Shown here in pieces: positions 6,741 to 14,213 of a stretch of DNA of 35,545 nucleotides. Numbering within the stretch: the stretch's first letter is position 1; each line of letters begins with the position of its first letter. Source of the stretch: a virus; the IMG/VR virus record IMGVR_UViG_3300031553_000018, positions 1 to 35,545 of that record; one strand, written 5' to 3'. A program made the position numbers and the translations under genes. Under the pieces are notes generated by a model. It did no database searches. It was not told the DNA's origin and worked only from the letters and a program-made list of their open reading frames with translations.

Positions 6741-6967
6741 CCCTAGCAGACATCGAATTAGACGCGATACTTATGAAAACAGCTCAGAAGAAAGAGCGTG
6801 ATATATGGGAAGAGGCTATCCGGTCTGTGCGTTGTATGCTTCCTGACGATGCAGAGGACGTTGAATTAGAGGCACAGCGTATTCGCAACAGGCGATTAGC
6901 GGGCCTGCCCGTAATCGGGTCAACTGAGGAAGAGCGCTGGAAGTGGGAAGCCCGCGACGGAAATTAG
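6737..6967 (+). CDS. Hypothetical acidic helical protein
   Basis: A 76-residue protein; ATG at 6737 overlaps the stop of the small gene before it, with AAGGAG 6 bases upstream. A longer frame from 6653 exists but lacks a ribosome binding site and would overlap the coding-like 6624 gene. The sequence is mainly helical and highly charged, ending in EERWKWEARDGN. No family recognised. Confidence 0.6.
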   Translation: MTLADIELDAILMKTAQKKERDIWEEAIRSVRCMLPDDAEDVELEAQRIRNRRLAGLPVIGSTEEERWKWEARDGN

Positions 6968-6996
6968 ATTGTAGTATAGTGAGGTGGAAGGTGAAG

Positions 6997-7209
6997 ATGT
7001 TACGCAAGATTGATTTGTGGATTGGACGGCATATGGACGTCAAGCGATGGATCGTTCTATGGATGAGCCTTGTCGTTGCGTGTCATGGTCTGATGTGGAC
7101 GGGCTGTTTCTGGATTGGTTTACAATCCTGGGTTGTGTACACGTTCTGTCCAATAGGTGTTATCCTTGGATCGATTATGGCATGGGGTAATCTTCGGAGG
7201 TTACGATGA
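6997..7209 (+). CDS. Two-helix small membrane protein
   Basis: A 70-residue protein with an amphipathic N-terminus (KIDLWIGRHMDVKRW) and two hydrophobic segments (about 20-42 and 47-64) ending in a basic RRLR tail. Its N-terminus is duplicated in the 38-residue gene at 6624. The size and topology would suit a class II holin, but no lysis gene is near, so a host-membrane or exclusion function is as likely. GTG at 6991 is an alternative start. Confidence 0.55.
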   Translation: MLRKIDLWIGRHMDVKRWIVLWMSLVVACHGLMWTGCFWIGLQSWVVYTFCPIGVILGSIMAWGNLRRLR

Positions 7210-7475
7210 ATGAGGTGCATATTAAGATTATATTCAGCTATGATGCTAAGTGTGGTGAATATGTGTGGACGATAAAGGATGCCGAAGGAAACGTATTAGA
7301 GCGGCGGTGTCTGTGTGGTTCCTTACACTTTCTCGAAGGCGATAAAGTAGTGTTGGACTTAACCATAGAAGACGAAGATAGGGGATTCTTAGGTATAGTA
7401 GGGGCAATCTCAGAAGCATATATGGTGGCTGAGCGCGCGCGGGATTACCCCATGAGAGGAGACTGCGATGAATAA
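7206..7475 (+). CDS. Hypothetical protein
   Basis: An 89-residue protein with a CGGAGG site, ATG overlapping the previous stop. It is beta-rich (VHIKIIFSYDAKCGEYVWTI) then helical; three Cys at about 16, 35 and 37 are not a clear zinc site. Unrecognised. It overlaps the next gene by 8 bases. Confidence 0.6.
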   Translation: MNEVHIKIIFSYDAKCGEYVWTIKDAEGNVLERRCLCGSLHFLEGDKVVLDLTIEDEDRGFLGIVGAISEAYMVAERARDYPMRGDCDE

Positions 7476-7764
7476 AATGATCGAGAGTGAACAGCGTGTT
7501 GGGACGGCTGCGCGTTTATTTGTTGATGCGACGACGAATGTTGCCTTAAATACTATTCAAGCGGAGAAAGAAAAGAGGTCTATACATCTTGCCCGTTGCC
7601 CTGAATGTGGAGGGAGACCAGATCCTGTTAGGTCTATAGACGGCGACACGTATGGCGTGATATGCTCTTCTTGTGGTGTTATGCTTGAGGGTTTTCGGAC
7701 TCGTGCCGAAGCAGATGAAACGTGGAATCTTAATTATAAGAGCGAGGGGGAAGATGACTCGTAG
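7468..7764 (+). CDS. Lar-like zinc-ribbon protein
   Basis: A 98-residue protein with CPECGG (Cys44, Cys47) and CSSCG (Cys66, Cys69), followed by a RTRAEADETWN ending that matches the Lar/restriction-alleviation-like zinc-ribbon pattern (CP.CGG...C..CG...EA...WN). Lar of the Rac prophage modulates type I restriction-modification, and many phages carry proteins of this shape with unproven roles. A longer helical N-terminus (1-40) precedes the ribbon. An anti-restriction role is a hypothesis. Confidence 0.65.
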   Translation: MNKMIESEQRVGTAARLFVDATTNVALNTIQAEKEKRSIHLARCPECGGRPDPVRSIDGDTYGVICSSCGVMLEGFRTRAEADETWNLNYKSEGEDDS

Positions 7765-8560
7765 TAAGGCGATCCGTGAGGAAGTCCTCAAACTCGATAA
7801 CTACCACGGTCAGATATCCGGCTTCGACGGACGGGATCTTGGGGAGCGATCAAGGCTTGCCGTTCACCACGTCGATCCGTTAGGTGGTGGCGGTGAGGAT
7901 ACCGTCAAGAATGGGATCACCTTGCGCTCAGACATTCACATGCCATTCATTGAAGACAAGGCATTGACGATCGAGAAATGGGATCGCGACGCGGGGATCC
8001 TCGAAGTGATAGATCACCAGGGCGTTCTTATCGAGGAGCCCGGGCCGGTGCCACACGAAAAGTTATGGTTCCATCGAGCGCGGTTGAAGGAGGAAGGGGA
8101 GGTAATCACCACACGCCTGAGCGTATACGCACGGATAGAGCGTGACGTGGCACGGGACGCTTATCGTCTCAAGCACAGATTCCAGACGATCGATCCAGAG
8201 GTGTCGTTTTTAGAGTACCTTGCCTCGCGTGGCCTTGCCTCTGCGACACTGAACAACGCGGCGCTGCTGTATGCGAAGAGCCTGAAACTTGGCTTTGAGT
8301 GGAAGGACGGCGTGACGGCGACGGATTTCTGGCGACAACTAAAGGATGCTGGTCTGGTTAAGCAGCGAAAATATTGGCACGTGGCGTTCAAGCACGCGGG
8401 GATGCTGCGATTCTTGGTCAAGGTGAAGGCGATTAAGATCAGTCATTGCACGAGCGATGAGTTCGCAGATGCAGGGAAGGCTGGCTTTAAGGCCGGAAAA
8501 CTGTTTCAAATAAAGGCTGTTAAGGGTAAACTATTAGGACCGGACGGGAGGCAGATATGA
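7754..8560 (+). CDS. HNH nuclease with C-terminal DNA-binding-like region
   Basis: A 268-residue protein starting at ATG 7754 (GAGGGGGAAG upstream). The N-terminal domain carries an HNH core: LAVHHVDPLGGGGED, then KNGITLRSDIH, giving His-His, Asn and His ligands without the Cys knuckles of zinc-HNH types. The middle is an acidic beta segment. The C-terminal half (about 110-268) is helical and basic (ATDFWRQLKDAGLVKQRKY, then KAGKLFQIKAVKG) and could bind DNA, but I do not recognise it. It may be a homing or packaging-linked nuclease. Confidence 0.65.
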   Translation: MTRSKAIREEVLKLDNYHGQISGFDGRDLGERSRLAVHHVDPLGGGGEDTVKNGITLRSDIHMPFIEDKALTIEKWDRDAGILEVIDHQGVLIEEPGPVPHEKLWFHRARLKEEGEVITTRLSVYARIERDVARDAYRLKHRFQTIDPEVSFLEYLASRGLASATLNNAALLYAKSLKLGFEWKDGVTATDFWRQLKDAGLVKQRKYWHVAFKHAGMLRFLVKVKAIKISHCTSDEFADAGKAGFKAGKLFQIKAVKGKLLGPDGRQI

Positions 8561-8955
8561 CACACGATGAAGTAGTGGCATTGTCGGACGACGATCTACG
8601 GATCAAGGTAGAGGAACTTAGAGGTCGAATGCTATACGAGCAAACAAACGAAGCGCTTGAGTTCTTTCCGCCGTCGGATATTGGTGCTATGATGTGCATT
8701 ATCTCTGGCAAGTTCATGGGAGTAGAGATTGATGGGCACATGGAGGCTGTCCCTAATTATCCTAATGACATCGCGGCGGCGTGGGAGTTGGTAGAATGGA
8801 CGAAAACACACCGCGATATTCATCCAGAGCTATGGTATTGGTTCTGCAGACACATGTGCGAACTGTGCGGCTGGGAGGTTGAATATTTGCTTGAAGATTT
8901 GACGCCCCGCGCTATCGCCCATGCCTATGTTCTGGCAATGACACAGGAGGAATAG
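8557..8955 (+). CDS. Phage ABA-sandwich domain protein
   Basis: A 132-residue protein. The segment VPNYPNDIAAAWELVEW (about 65-81) and the terminal RAIAHAYVLAMTQEE match the phage ABA-sandwich domain family, found in many siphovirus early regions with unknown function. The N-terminus adds about 60 residues including MMCIISGKFMGVEIDG. ATG overlaps the previous stop. Three Cys near the middle may be structural. Confidence 0.65.
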   Translation: MTHDEVVALSDDDLRIKVEELRGRMLYEQTNEALEFFPPSDIGAMMCIISGKFMGVEIDGHMEAVPNYPNDIAAAWELVEWTKTHRDIHPELWYWFCRHMCELCGWEVEYLLEDLTPRAIAHAYVLAMTQEE

Positions 8956-8959
8956 GAAC

Positions 8960-9148
8960 GTGATATTTGAGGGGCTTCTGCGCTTATCTTACGATATGGC
9001 GATGCACTCAACGCTGGCATGGCAAGAGGCTTATATCACTTGTCTCAGACTTCCAGATAAGGTGCTGATTGATCGCTTGCGAAGGCTTGACTGGCAACAG
9101 TTTTCAGATGCTATTGAGAGGAGGTTGAGATGTTTTACTGCATACTAG
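8960..9148 (+). CDS. Hypothetical small helical protein
   Basis: A 62-residue protein with a GTG start and CAGGAGG site 9 bases upstream. It is entirely helical with alternating Leu/Arg, amphipathic throughout. It overlaps the next gene by 19 bases. No family recognised. Confidence 0.5.
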   Translation: MIFEGLLRLSYDMAMHSTLAWQEAYITCLRLPDKVLIDRLRRLDWQQFSDAIERRLRCFTAY

Positions 9149-9378
9149 GGCCGAAAGATGGAAAAGACTGTGAGTTTATGGATCGTAGTTCTGGCAGCGG
9201 TATGTGTAAACTCGCTACAGTGACGGCGGATATTACTCGTAGAGAAGGTCTCGCAGATCGTATATTTTGTCCTTCATACAAGGGGAGAGTCACGCGAAAT
9301 GAACGGAAAACCAGCGAGATAGGTGGAATAACGATACAAGGATCTAGAAGCAAAGCCGCTCTAAAGGAGGGCAAATAA
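9130..9378 (+). CDS. Hypothetical Cys-containing protein
   Basis: An 82-residue protein with a GAGAGGAGG site. It has four Cys (residues 4, 14, 26, 47), too irregular for a standard ribbon, and a basic C-terminus. An FYCILGPKDGKDCEFM start recalls the F-GPLDG-type beginnings of small phage proteins. Function unknown. Confidence 0.55.
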   Translation: MFYCILGPKDGKDCEFMDRSSGSGMCKLATVTADITRREGLADRIFCPSYKGRVTRNERKTSEIGGITIQGSRSKAALKEGK

Positions 9379-9379
9379 G

Positions 9380-9646
9380 ATGGGCAAATTACGAACCGGA
9401 ATACAAAGCCGAGTAATCAACCTTGGAGACACGGTAACTGATACCATCACTGGATTCACTGGTATTGTAGTAGGACGGGTTGAGTACCTAACCGGATGTA
9501 TACAGTTTGAGGTACAGCCGAAAGGGCTCAAGGATGGAGTACCCATCAATCCTAAATGGATAGACGAGGTACGCCTAGGTATTCAAGAAGCCTCAGCTGG
9601 TGGGCCACACGACAATAGTCCTGTGCGTGTGACGCCGCCGCTCTAA
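9380..9646 (+). CDS. Conserved small phage beta-barrel-like protein
   Basis: An 88-residue protein with an AAGGAGGGCAAATAAG leader. The core LGDTVTDTITGFTGIVVGRVEYLTGC...GLKDGVPINPKW-IDE matches a recurrent phage small-protein pattern (D..TGF.G......YL.GC.....P....DG......DE), probably an SH3/KOW-like barrel. Its function is unknown in the phages where I recall it. Confidence 0.7.
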   Translation: MGKLRTGIQSRVINLGDTVTDTITGFTGIVVGRVEYLTGCIQFEVQPKGLKDGVPINPKWIDEVRLGIQEASAGGPHDNSPVRVTPPL

Positions 9647-9647
9647 G

Positions 9648-9887
9648 ATGACAGAGAGGGAGATGAAACAAACGTACCGCTTCAGGGCGGGCTTTAGATA
9701 TACTTTCGGATTCAACGAAAGATCAATTATGTCTGCGTGTGAGACAATACTCAGCGCCTATTTTCTGGCTCCCTACAAGCCGTACCCTGCGTTCTATCTC
9801 CCGAAGGGTGCATCAAAAGGTCTTGGTAAGGCTTGGGCAGAGGTACTATCCAAGGGAATCTCCCGTAGAAAGGAAATGGGGACATGA
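9648..9887 (+). CDS. Hypothetical protein
   Basis: A 79-residue basic, aromatic-rich protein (YRFRAGFRYTFGF). ATG 9648 is the longest start; ATG 9663 follows GAGGG closely and is possible. It overlaps the next gene by 4 bases. No family recognised. Confidence 0.5.
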   Translation: MTEREMKQTYRFRAGFRYTFGFNERSIMSACETILSAYFLAPYKPYPAFYLPKGASKGLGKAWAEVLSKGISRRKEMGT

Positions 9888-10174
9888 AACGAACTTACAG
9901 GTGTCCTAACTGTGGCGCCGTAAAGACGATCGATCAACAAGAGGCCGACGAGAGCCGTGTGCTTCAAGGTGAGATTCCAGCGTTCATCTGGTGCATGGCC
10001 TGTCCAGGAAAGACGCACCACTGGGAGCGCGTTCGGGCTTGGGGTGACGATGTGACCGATCGCAACCCGACGAAATACAGTATATTCGGAACGAAAGGGA
10101 CCTATCCAGTATTCAATCGGAAGATGCGACGGACGCTGGAAAGGCGGGGGAGAAGGAGAGCGGATGAAGATTAG
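9884..10174 (+). CDS. Zinc-ribbon protein with basic tail
   Basis: A 96-residue protein with CPNCG (7-11) and CMAC (37-40) forming a zinc ribbon of the transcription-factor or rubredoxin type, then a strongly basic C-terminus (RKMRRTLERRGRRR) suited to nucleic-acid binding. ATG overlaps the previous stop. Function unknown. Confidence 0.65.
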   Translation: MKRTYRCPNCGAVKTIDQQEADESRVLQGEIPAFIWCMACPGKTHHWERVRAWGDDVTDRNPTKYSIFGTKGTYPVFNRKMRRTLERRGRRRADED

Positions 10175-10370
10175 AGAAAAACTACAATTCATAAACTGCT
10201 TTCCTGAATGGATAGGATTGTATTTTACTCGACTGAATCCGGCAAAGACAGATATGGCATTGATTTACAAATGGTACTTTGGCTTCCTGTGGTTTGAAGT
10301 TAGGTGTTGGGCGGATAGGATAGTGGATGAAGAGAAGGGATTTGACATGAAAAAAGTAGGGGAGGAATAA
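10164..10370 (+). CDS. Hypothetical aromatic-rich small protein
   Basis: A 68-residue protein with an AAGGAGAGCGG site. The middle (IYKWYFGFLWFEVRCW) is hydrophobic and aromatic, and may be a membrane-interface segment. The C-terminus is charged. Its stop overlaps the next ATG (TAATG). No family recognised. Confidence 0.5.
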   Translation: MKIREKLQFINCFPEWIGLYFTRLNPAKTDMALIYKWYFGFLWFEVRCWADRIVDEEKGFDMKKVGEE

Positions 10371-10681
10371 TGAACGCCAAGGAGAGAGCAAAGCGAGCAT
10401 TAGATACGAAAAGGCCGCATCCGACCGACAAACATAGCGTCATGGTGGTGCCCAGTGATCTTGAGGGTATGGTTGATCCGGCAGGTATGCCTCGACGCAC
10501 CAGGCATGACATGGTTGCGCGAGTATCTGAAGAAATCTATGGCGCTCAGCGCGAGGCAATAGAGAAGTGCGTGAAGTACATTGAGACAGAATGGATGGAC
10601 GAACAAGGGATGATAATCGCTGTAGACGGGGAGGACTTCCTCAACGATGTCCGTAGCACCCTCATAGGAGATAACAATTGA
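10370..10681 (+). CDS. Hypothetical charged protein
   Basis: A 103-residue protein with a GGGGAGGAATA site. The basic N-terminus (ERAKRALDTKRPHP) is followed by an acidic helical C-terminal half. No family recognised; it is coupled to both neighbours by overlaps. Confidence 0.6.
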   Translation: MNAKERAKRALDTKRPHPTDKHSVMVVPSDLEGMVDPAGMPRRTRHDMVARVSEEIYGAQREAIEKCVKYIETEWMDEQGMIIAVDGEDFLNDVRSTLIGDNN

Positions 10682-10691
10682 CGGGCTAGAC

Positions 10692-10892
10692 GTGAAGGAA
10701 TTGGAGACGTTATTGAAAGCAGTCGGGCGCAGTGAGACCAATAAGCGGGAATTCCTGCGGCTTGCGCGGCTGTCGAATGCCGGATATAGCGGGAAAGGGA
10801 GTATCAACCTGAGCCAGGGGAACGTCACTGATATGAAGTGGATGACTAGCTCGGAGGCTTTGAGCCGGTTGCTTGACTCGAAGAGAGGTTAA
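10692..10892 (+). CDS. Hypothetical small protein, uncertain start
   Basis: A 66-residue basic helical protein starting at GTG 10692. The nearest good ribosome binding site, TAGGAG (10665-10670), is 21 bases away but only 6 bases from an in-frame ATT at 10677, which also overlaps the previous stop (ATTGA). A rare ATT start adding five residues is therefore possible. Sequence (KAVGRSETNKREFLRLARLS) is unrecognised. Confidence 0.5.
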   Translation: MKELETLLKAVGRSETNKREFLRLARLSNAGYSGKGSINLSQGNVTDMKWMTSSEALSRLLDSKRG

Positions 10893-10894
10893 GG

Positions 10895-11041
10895 ATGACA
10901 TGGTGGGGTTGGATATTGGTTGGAATTGTTTGTTCGGTAATTGTAGTAGCAGTGGCAGCGTTTTATCTGCGTGAAGCATGGCTTACGATACTAGACGAGT
11001 GGCCGTTTAGCAAAAGGTATCATACCAGGAGAAGGAAGTAG
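10895..11041 (+). CDS. 48-residue single-pass membrane protein
   Basis: ATG at 10895 follows the previous stop directly, with GAGAGG/AAGG upstream. Residues 3-24 form a hydrophobic helix (WWGWILVGIVCSVIVVAVAA), followed by an amphipathic segment and a very basic tail (HTRRRRK-like). This topology is typical of small phage membrane proteins. The role is unknown. Confidence 0.55.
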   Translation: MTWWGWILVGIVCSVIVVAVAAFYLREAWLTILDEWPFSKRYHTRRRK

Positions 11042-11054
11042 GGGATATGCGTAT

Positions 11055-11222
11055 ATGGCACCACCACATAGTTTCGTAGGCGGCCATTTGGTGCAATATG
11101 ATTATGCAGATAAGGTTTGGCGTTATCTTGATTACGGTATGGAGATAGAGCCTAAATACGTAGCCGTGGTCCTTGAACGCTTATCCGCGTTAGGTTTAGA
11201 GCCGAGGAGATGTAATGGCTGA
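11055..11222 (+). CDS. Hypothetical 55-residue protein
   Basis: ATG 11055 opens a 55-codon frame ending in TGA at 11220-11222, with GGGGAT about 9 bases upstream. The product (VGGHLVQYDYADKVWRYLDYG, cut short here, then PKYVAVVLERLSALGLEPRR) has a coherent helical layout. It overlaps the next gene by 8 bases, as is usual in this operon, which supports it as real. No family recognised. Confidence 0.5.
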   Translation: MAPPHSFVGGHLVQYDYADKVWRYLDYGMEIEPKYVAVVLERLSALGLEPRRCNG

Positions 11223-11523
11223 GAAACACGCAGGAGGAAGCATGAAGTTTATAGGAGGGCCTCTAGATGGGAAAGAATACACCGGCGAAGTAACTGCATC
11301 AGTTCTTCGCTTTCCTATGTTTGGTAATAGGCGGCTGATAAGAGGCGGCGACCTGTTTGGTAGAGATATGATGACCACAGACGGTCTTGCTAAATTCAAC
11401 GCAAGCGGCACCCCTCCGATTGACTTTGCAGAATACTCGGTTGTTGAAGGCTCGCTTGTTCATAAATTAACGGAGAGGTTCTATAAGTCTGAAGCATACG
11501 CAGATCAGGCGGTGGTATTATGA
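11215..11523 (+). CDS. Small FIGGPLDG-type phage protein
   Basis: A 102-residue protein. It carries the KFIGGPLDGKEYTG motif seen at the start of many small phage beta proteins of unknown function, followed by a long loop and a C-terminal segment. ATG 11215 has GAGGAG 4-6 bases upstream; ATG 11242 (right at MKFIGGPLDG) is also possible, with AGGAGG before it. The stop overlaps the small-terminase start. Confidence 0.6.
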   Translation: MAEKHAGGSMKFIGGPLDGKEYTGEVTASVLRFPMFGNRRLIRGGDLFGRDMMTTDGLAKFNASGTPPIDFAEYSVVEGSLVHKLTERFYKSEAYADQAVVL

Positions 11524-12023
11524 GCAAAGAGAAACTGAAACATGCAGGGGGCAGGCCTCGCAAGTTCGAGACGGTAGAAGAGATGCACACGGCAATCGGA
11601 GAATACTTTGAGAAGTGCGATGCGCGGATGGTCAAGGTTGTAGTAAACCAAGGTAACAAGAAGGTGTTGGCGAACGTACCAAAGCCTGAGCCGTACACCA
11701 TTCAAGGGCTTGCCGTCTTCCTCGATCTTACGACAGAGGGCTTACGTGAATATGAGATGCGTGAGGAGTTTTCTGCGACTATAAAAAGGGCGAAGGCTGT
11801 TATTGAGGCGGATAAGGTATTACACATGCTCGATGGTGACGGGTACGGGGCAGGATATATCTTCGATCTTAAGAACAACTTTGGCTGGACAGATAGGCAA
11901 ACAATCGAACACACTGGCAAAGACGGAGGCCCTATTGAGCACGAAGACCTCTCCGGTATGACGAACGAACAGTTGCGGGAGCGGTTGAGGATCATCCGTG
12001 GTGAGAAGGGAGAGAAGGATTAG
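11520..12023 (+). CDS. terS: Terminase small subunit
   Basis: A 167-residue DNA-packaging protein that recognises the packaging start and presents DNA to the large subunit. The order is GRPRKF basic start, helix (VEEMHTAIGEYF), a helix-turn-helix (PYTIQGLAVFLDLTTEGLREY, about 57-77), a long helix (FSATIKRAKAVIEADKV), and the DLKNNFGWTDRQTIEHTG ending typical of this terminase family. The charged C-terminus probably contacts the large subunit. The ATG overlaps the previous stop. Confidence 0.85.
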   Translation: MSKEKLKHAGGRPRKFETVEEMHTAIGEYFEKCDARMVKVVVNQGNKKVLANVPKPEPYTIQGLAVFLDLTTEGLREYEMREEFSATIKRAKAVIEADKVLHMLDGDGYGAGYIFDLKNNFGWTDRQTIEHTGKDGGPIEHEDLSGMTNEQLRERLRIIRGEKGEKD

Positions 12024-12035
12024 GAGGAGGGAGAG

Positions 12036-12608
12036 ATGCACTTGATATGTGTACTGGGTGGTTCTGGCGAGAGCTGTGAGTATTGGGTTGGAGGAAGATG
12101 TGAGCGTGGGGATATCCAAGCCAGAACCGAAGGCGCTATGAGAATATGTAGTGATTACGTTTGTAGGAGAGGGTCTATGTGCCGCTCCGTGGAAATACCC
12201 AAGCCCAAAGAGTCAACGTATTATGAGCTTGAATCAAAGTGGATGTTAGACCAGGTGACAGCAGGAACTATACTACACTGGCGATATGTTAGTTACTACA
12301 ACGGCGCTCGTGGGCCTTGGTATAGCGTGAAGGCAAAGGCGGTCGAGGGAGGAGAGGCACACAAGGCTCTTTTGACTCGAAAGGAGAAGACGCCAGAGTT
12401 CCGGGTCGTAGAGGCCGCTCAGGAAGATGCTGTAAGAAAAGCGGGGGAAATCCTAGAATATGTAAAGGAGCTAAACTATCACCCAGCGGAGTTAGCAACA
12501 GATGCCGCGCGTGAGTTACTCAGACAATTGTTGAGATTGCAAAAGGAGACCCACTATCTTGCCAGCAGGGATTACGGTAGTCCACGGAGCCGAAACCCCA
12601 TTTTATAG
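12036..12608 (+). CDS. Hypothetical protein with Cys-rich N-terminus
   Basis: A 190-residue protein between the terminase genes, with a GAGGAGGGAGAG site. The first 50 residues hold six to seven Cys (CVLGGSGESC, GGRCERG, CSDYVCRRGSMC) and likely bind zinc or form disulfides. The rest is basic and helical. The place suggests a packaging or nuclease accessory role, but no family is recognised. Confidence 0.65.
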   Translation: MHLICVLGGSGESCEYWVGGRCERGDIQARTEGAMRICSDYVCRRGSMCRSVEIPKPKESTYYELESKWMLDQVTAGTILHWRYVSYYNGARGPWYSVKAKAVEGGEAHKALLTRKEKTPEFRVVEAAQEDAVRKAGEILEYVKELNYHPAELATDAARELLRQLLRLQKETHYLASRDYGSPRSRNPIL

Positions 12609-12632
12609 CCTAGAGAAGGATAGTCTGGAAAA

Positions 12633-14201
12633 GTGGAAACAGCGACGATAGAACAGACAACCCTACAGAATGAGGAGCGCCGCGTTCTAAGCGTTCTAGC
12701 CAAGCGCAGTCTGTCCAGCTTCTGCGAGTATGCCAGTAACGGGGCATGGAAGCACGCGGCACACTTGGACTACCTTTGCCGGAAGATCGAAGAGGTTGAA
12801 CAGTGGATCAACGAGGAGCATGATGAACCCAAGCTACTAATGGTGATCATGCCTCCCAGACACGGCAAGAGCGAAGTTGTTTCGAGGAATACCCCTGCAT
12901 GGTTCTTAGGACGTAACCCAGACAAAGAAATCATCCTCGCTTCCTATGGCGCGGAGCTCGCCACAGATATGAGCCGCGACGCAAGGCGGATCTTTAGAGA
13001 TAACTGCTCTGAACTATTCGGCTTGGAGATGTCCGAGGAGTCTGCTGCTGTTGGGCGCTGGCATATCAAGGGGCATAAGGGAAGGATGCAAGCAACAGGG
13101 GCCGGTGGCGCTATTACTGGCCGTGGAGCAGACCTCGCAATCATAGATGATCCGGTCAAGAACATGGAAGAGGGGGAGAGTCCCGTTTACCAGCGCAAGC
13201 TCGCTGATTGGTTCAGGACGACACTCCTAACTCGCTTGGTTCCTGGCGGTGCTGTGATACTTGTGATGACCCGCTGGCACATGCAGGACCTTGGTGGCCG
13301 CCTATTAAAAGCGGCAAAGGCAACCGGCGTGGAATGGGAAGTTATCAAGTTCCCTGCAATCGCGCAAGAGGACGATGTTCTCGGGCGGAAGAAAGGTGAT
13401 CCCCTGTGGCCGTGGCGGTTCAACAAGAAGACACTGGCGAAGATCAGAGCGGCGATCGGCGGGCGGTTCTGGAATGCGCTCTACCAAGGAGATCCAGAAG
13501 GCGATGTAGAGGGAGCCTTATGGAGACGGGAGACGATGATAGACCCTTATCGGGTGGCTATCGCGCCAGAGCTCGAGGAGATTGCCCTCGGTATTGACCC
13601 GTCTGGTGGTAGCGCAGAGTCGAACGATGAAGTAGGAATGATCTTAGGAGGGCGCGGCGTGGATGGTAGGGGATACGTGCTGGCGGATATATCTGGACGT
13701 TATACGGCGAGCCCAAACGCCTGGGCAAAGGAAGCGATTCTCACGTGCATCGAATGGAAGGCAAATCGGATTGTTGCTGAAAAGAACTTTGGCGGTGATA
13801 TGGTATTAGCCGTGATCCTGGGGACGAAAGTAACAGTACGAGAGGAGTGTCCTAAATGTCATGGCGGTGACGAAAAGGAAGAGTGCGAAATATGTGGCGG
13901 CGCTGGGGAAGTGGACGTGGAGCATAGTGGTGGGGAGTTCATGTCGGCGGAGGATCTGGTGAATGCCTCACAAGCCAAACATATCAGGGCAGAGCCTATC
14001 GCTAACCTATGCTCTCAAGGAGAGATTAGCCACGTGGGAGAACTATCGGAGCTCGAACATGAGCAGTGTACGTGGATAGCCCAAGGTCCGAAGCGGTCAC
14101 GGTGGTCGCCAAACCGGATGGATGCTTACGTGTGGGTGATGATAAAGCTGATGGTCGGTAGCCTCTTTGTTGGCGTTACGAGCTTGGAATGGCCGGAATA
14201 G
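12633..14201 (+). CDS. terL: Terminase large subunit with zinc-knuckle insert
   Basis: A 522-residue ATP-driven packaging motor and nuclease. Walker A is MPPRHGKSE (73-81), Walker B LAIIDDP (168-174, Asp172/Asp173), and a coupling-type segment ILVMTRWH follows. The RNase H-like nuclease starts at ALGIDPSGG (Asp322), continues with VAEKNFGGD, and ends at WSPNRMDAYVW. Unusually, the nuclease domain contains CPKC-x8-CEIC (Cys406, 409, 418, 421), a zinc knuckle like those of DnaJ. The GTG start follows GAGAAGG by a longer gap. The 3' end is copied in a 21-bp repeat at 14428. Confidence 0.92.
   Translation: METATIEQTTLQNEERRVLSVLAKRSLSSFCEYASNGAWKHAAHLDYLCRKIEEVEQWINEEHDEPKLLMVIMPPRHGKSEVVSRNTPAWFLGRNPDKEIILASYGAELATDMSRDARRIFRDNCSELFGLEMSEESAAVGRWHIKGHKGRMQATGAGGAITGRGADLAIIDDPVKNMEEGESPVYQRKLADWFRTTLLTRLVPGGAVILVMTRWHMQDLGGRLLKAAKATGVEWEVIKFPAIAQEDDVLGRKKGDPLWPWRFNKKTLAKIRAAIGGRFWNALYQGDPEGDVEGALWRRETMIDPYRVAIAPELEEIALGIDPSGGSAESNDEVGMILGGRGVDGRGYVLADISGRYTASPNAWAKEAILTCIEWKANRIVAEKNFGGDMVLAVILGTKVTVREECPKCHGGDEKEECEICGGAGEVDVEHSGGEFMSAEDLVNASQAKHIRAEPIANLCSQGEISHVGELSELEHEQCTWIAQGPKRSRWSPNRMDAYVWVMIKLMVGSLFVGVTSLEWPE
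14179..14199 (+). repeat. 21-bp direct repeat, copy 1 (terminase 3' end)
   Basis: Exact 21-base match to 14428-14448, offset 249 bases. This copy lies in the last codons of the large terminase. The two copies bracket the small zinc gene at 14214-14423. Confidence 0.85.
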
Positions 14202-14213
14202 AGGAGGTGAGGC

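Noticed and set aside
6968-6996. TATAGT near 6974 as a promoter
   Set aside because: No acceptable -35 at 16-18 bases upstream; the gap is only a short gene junction.
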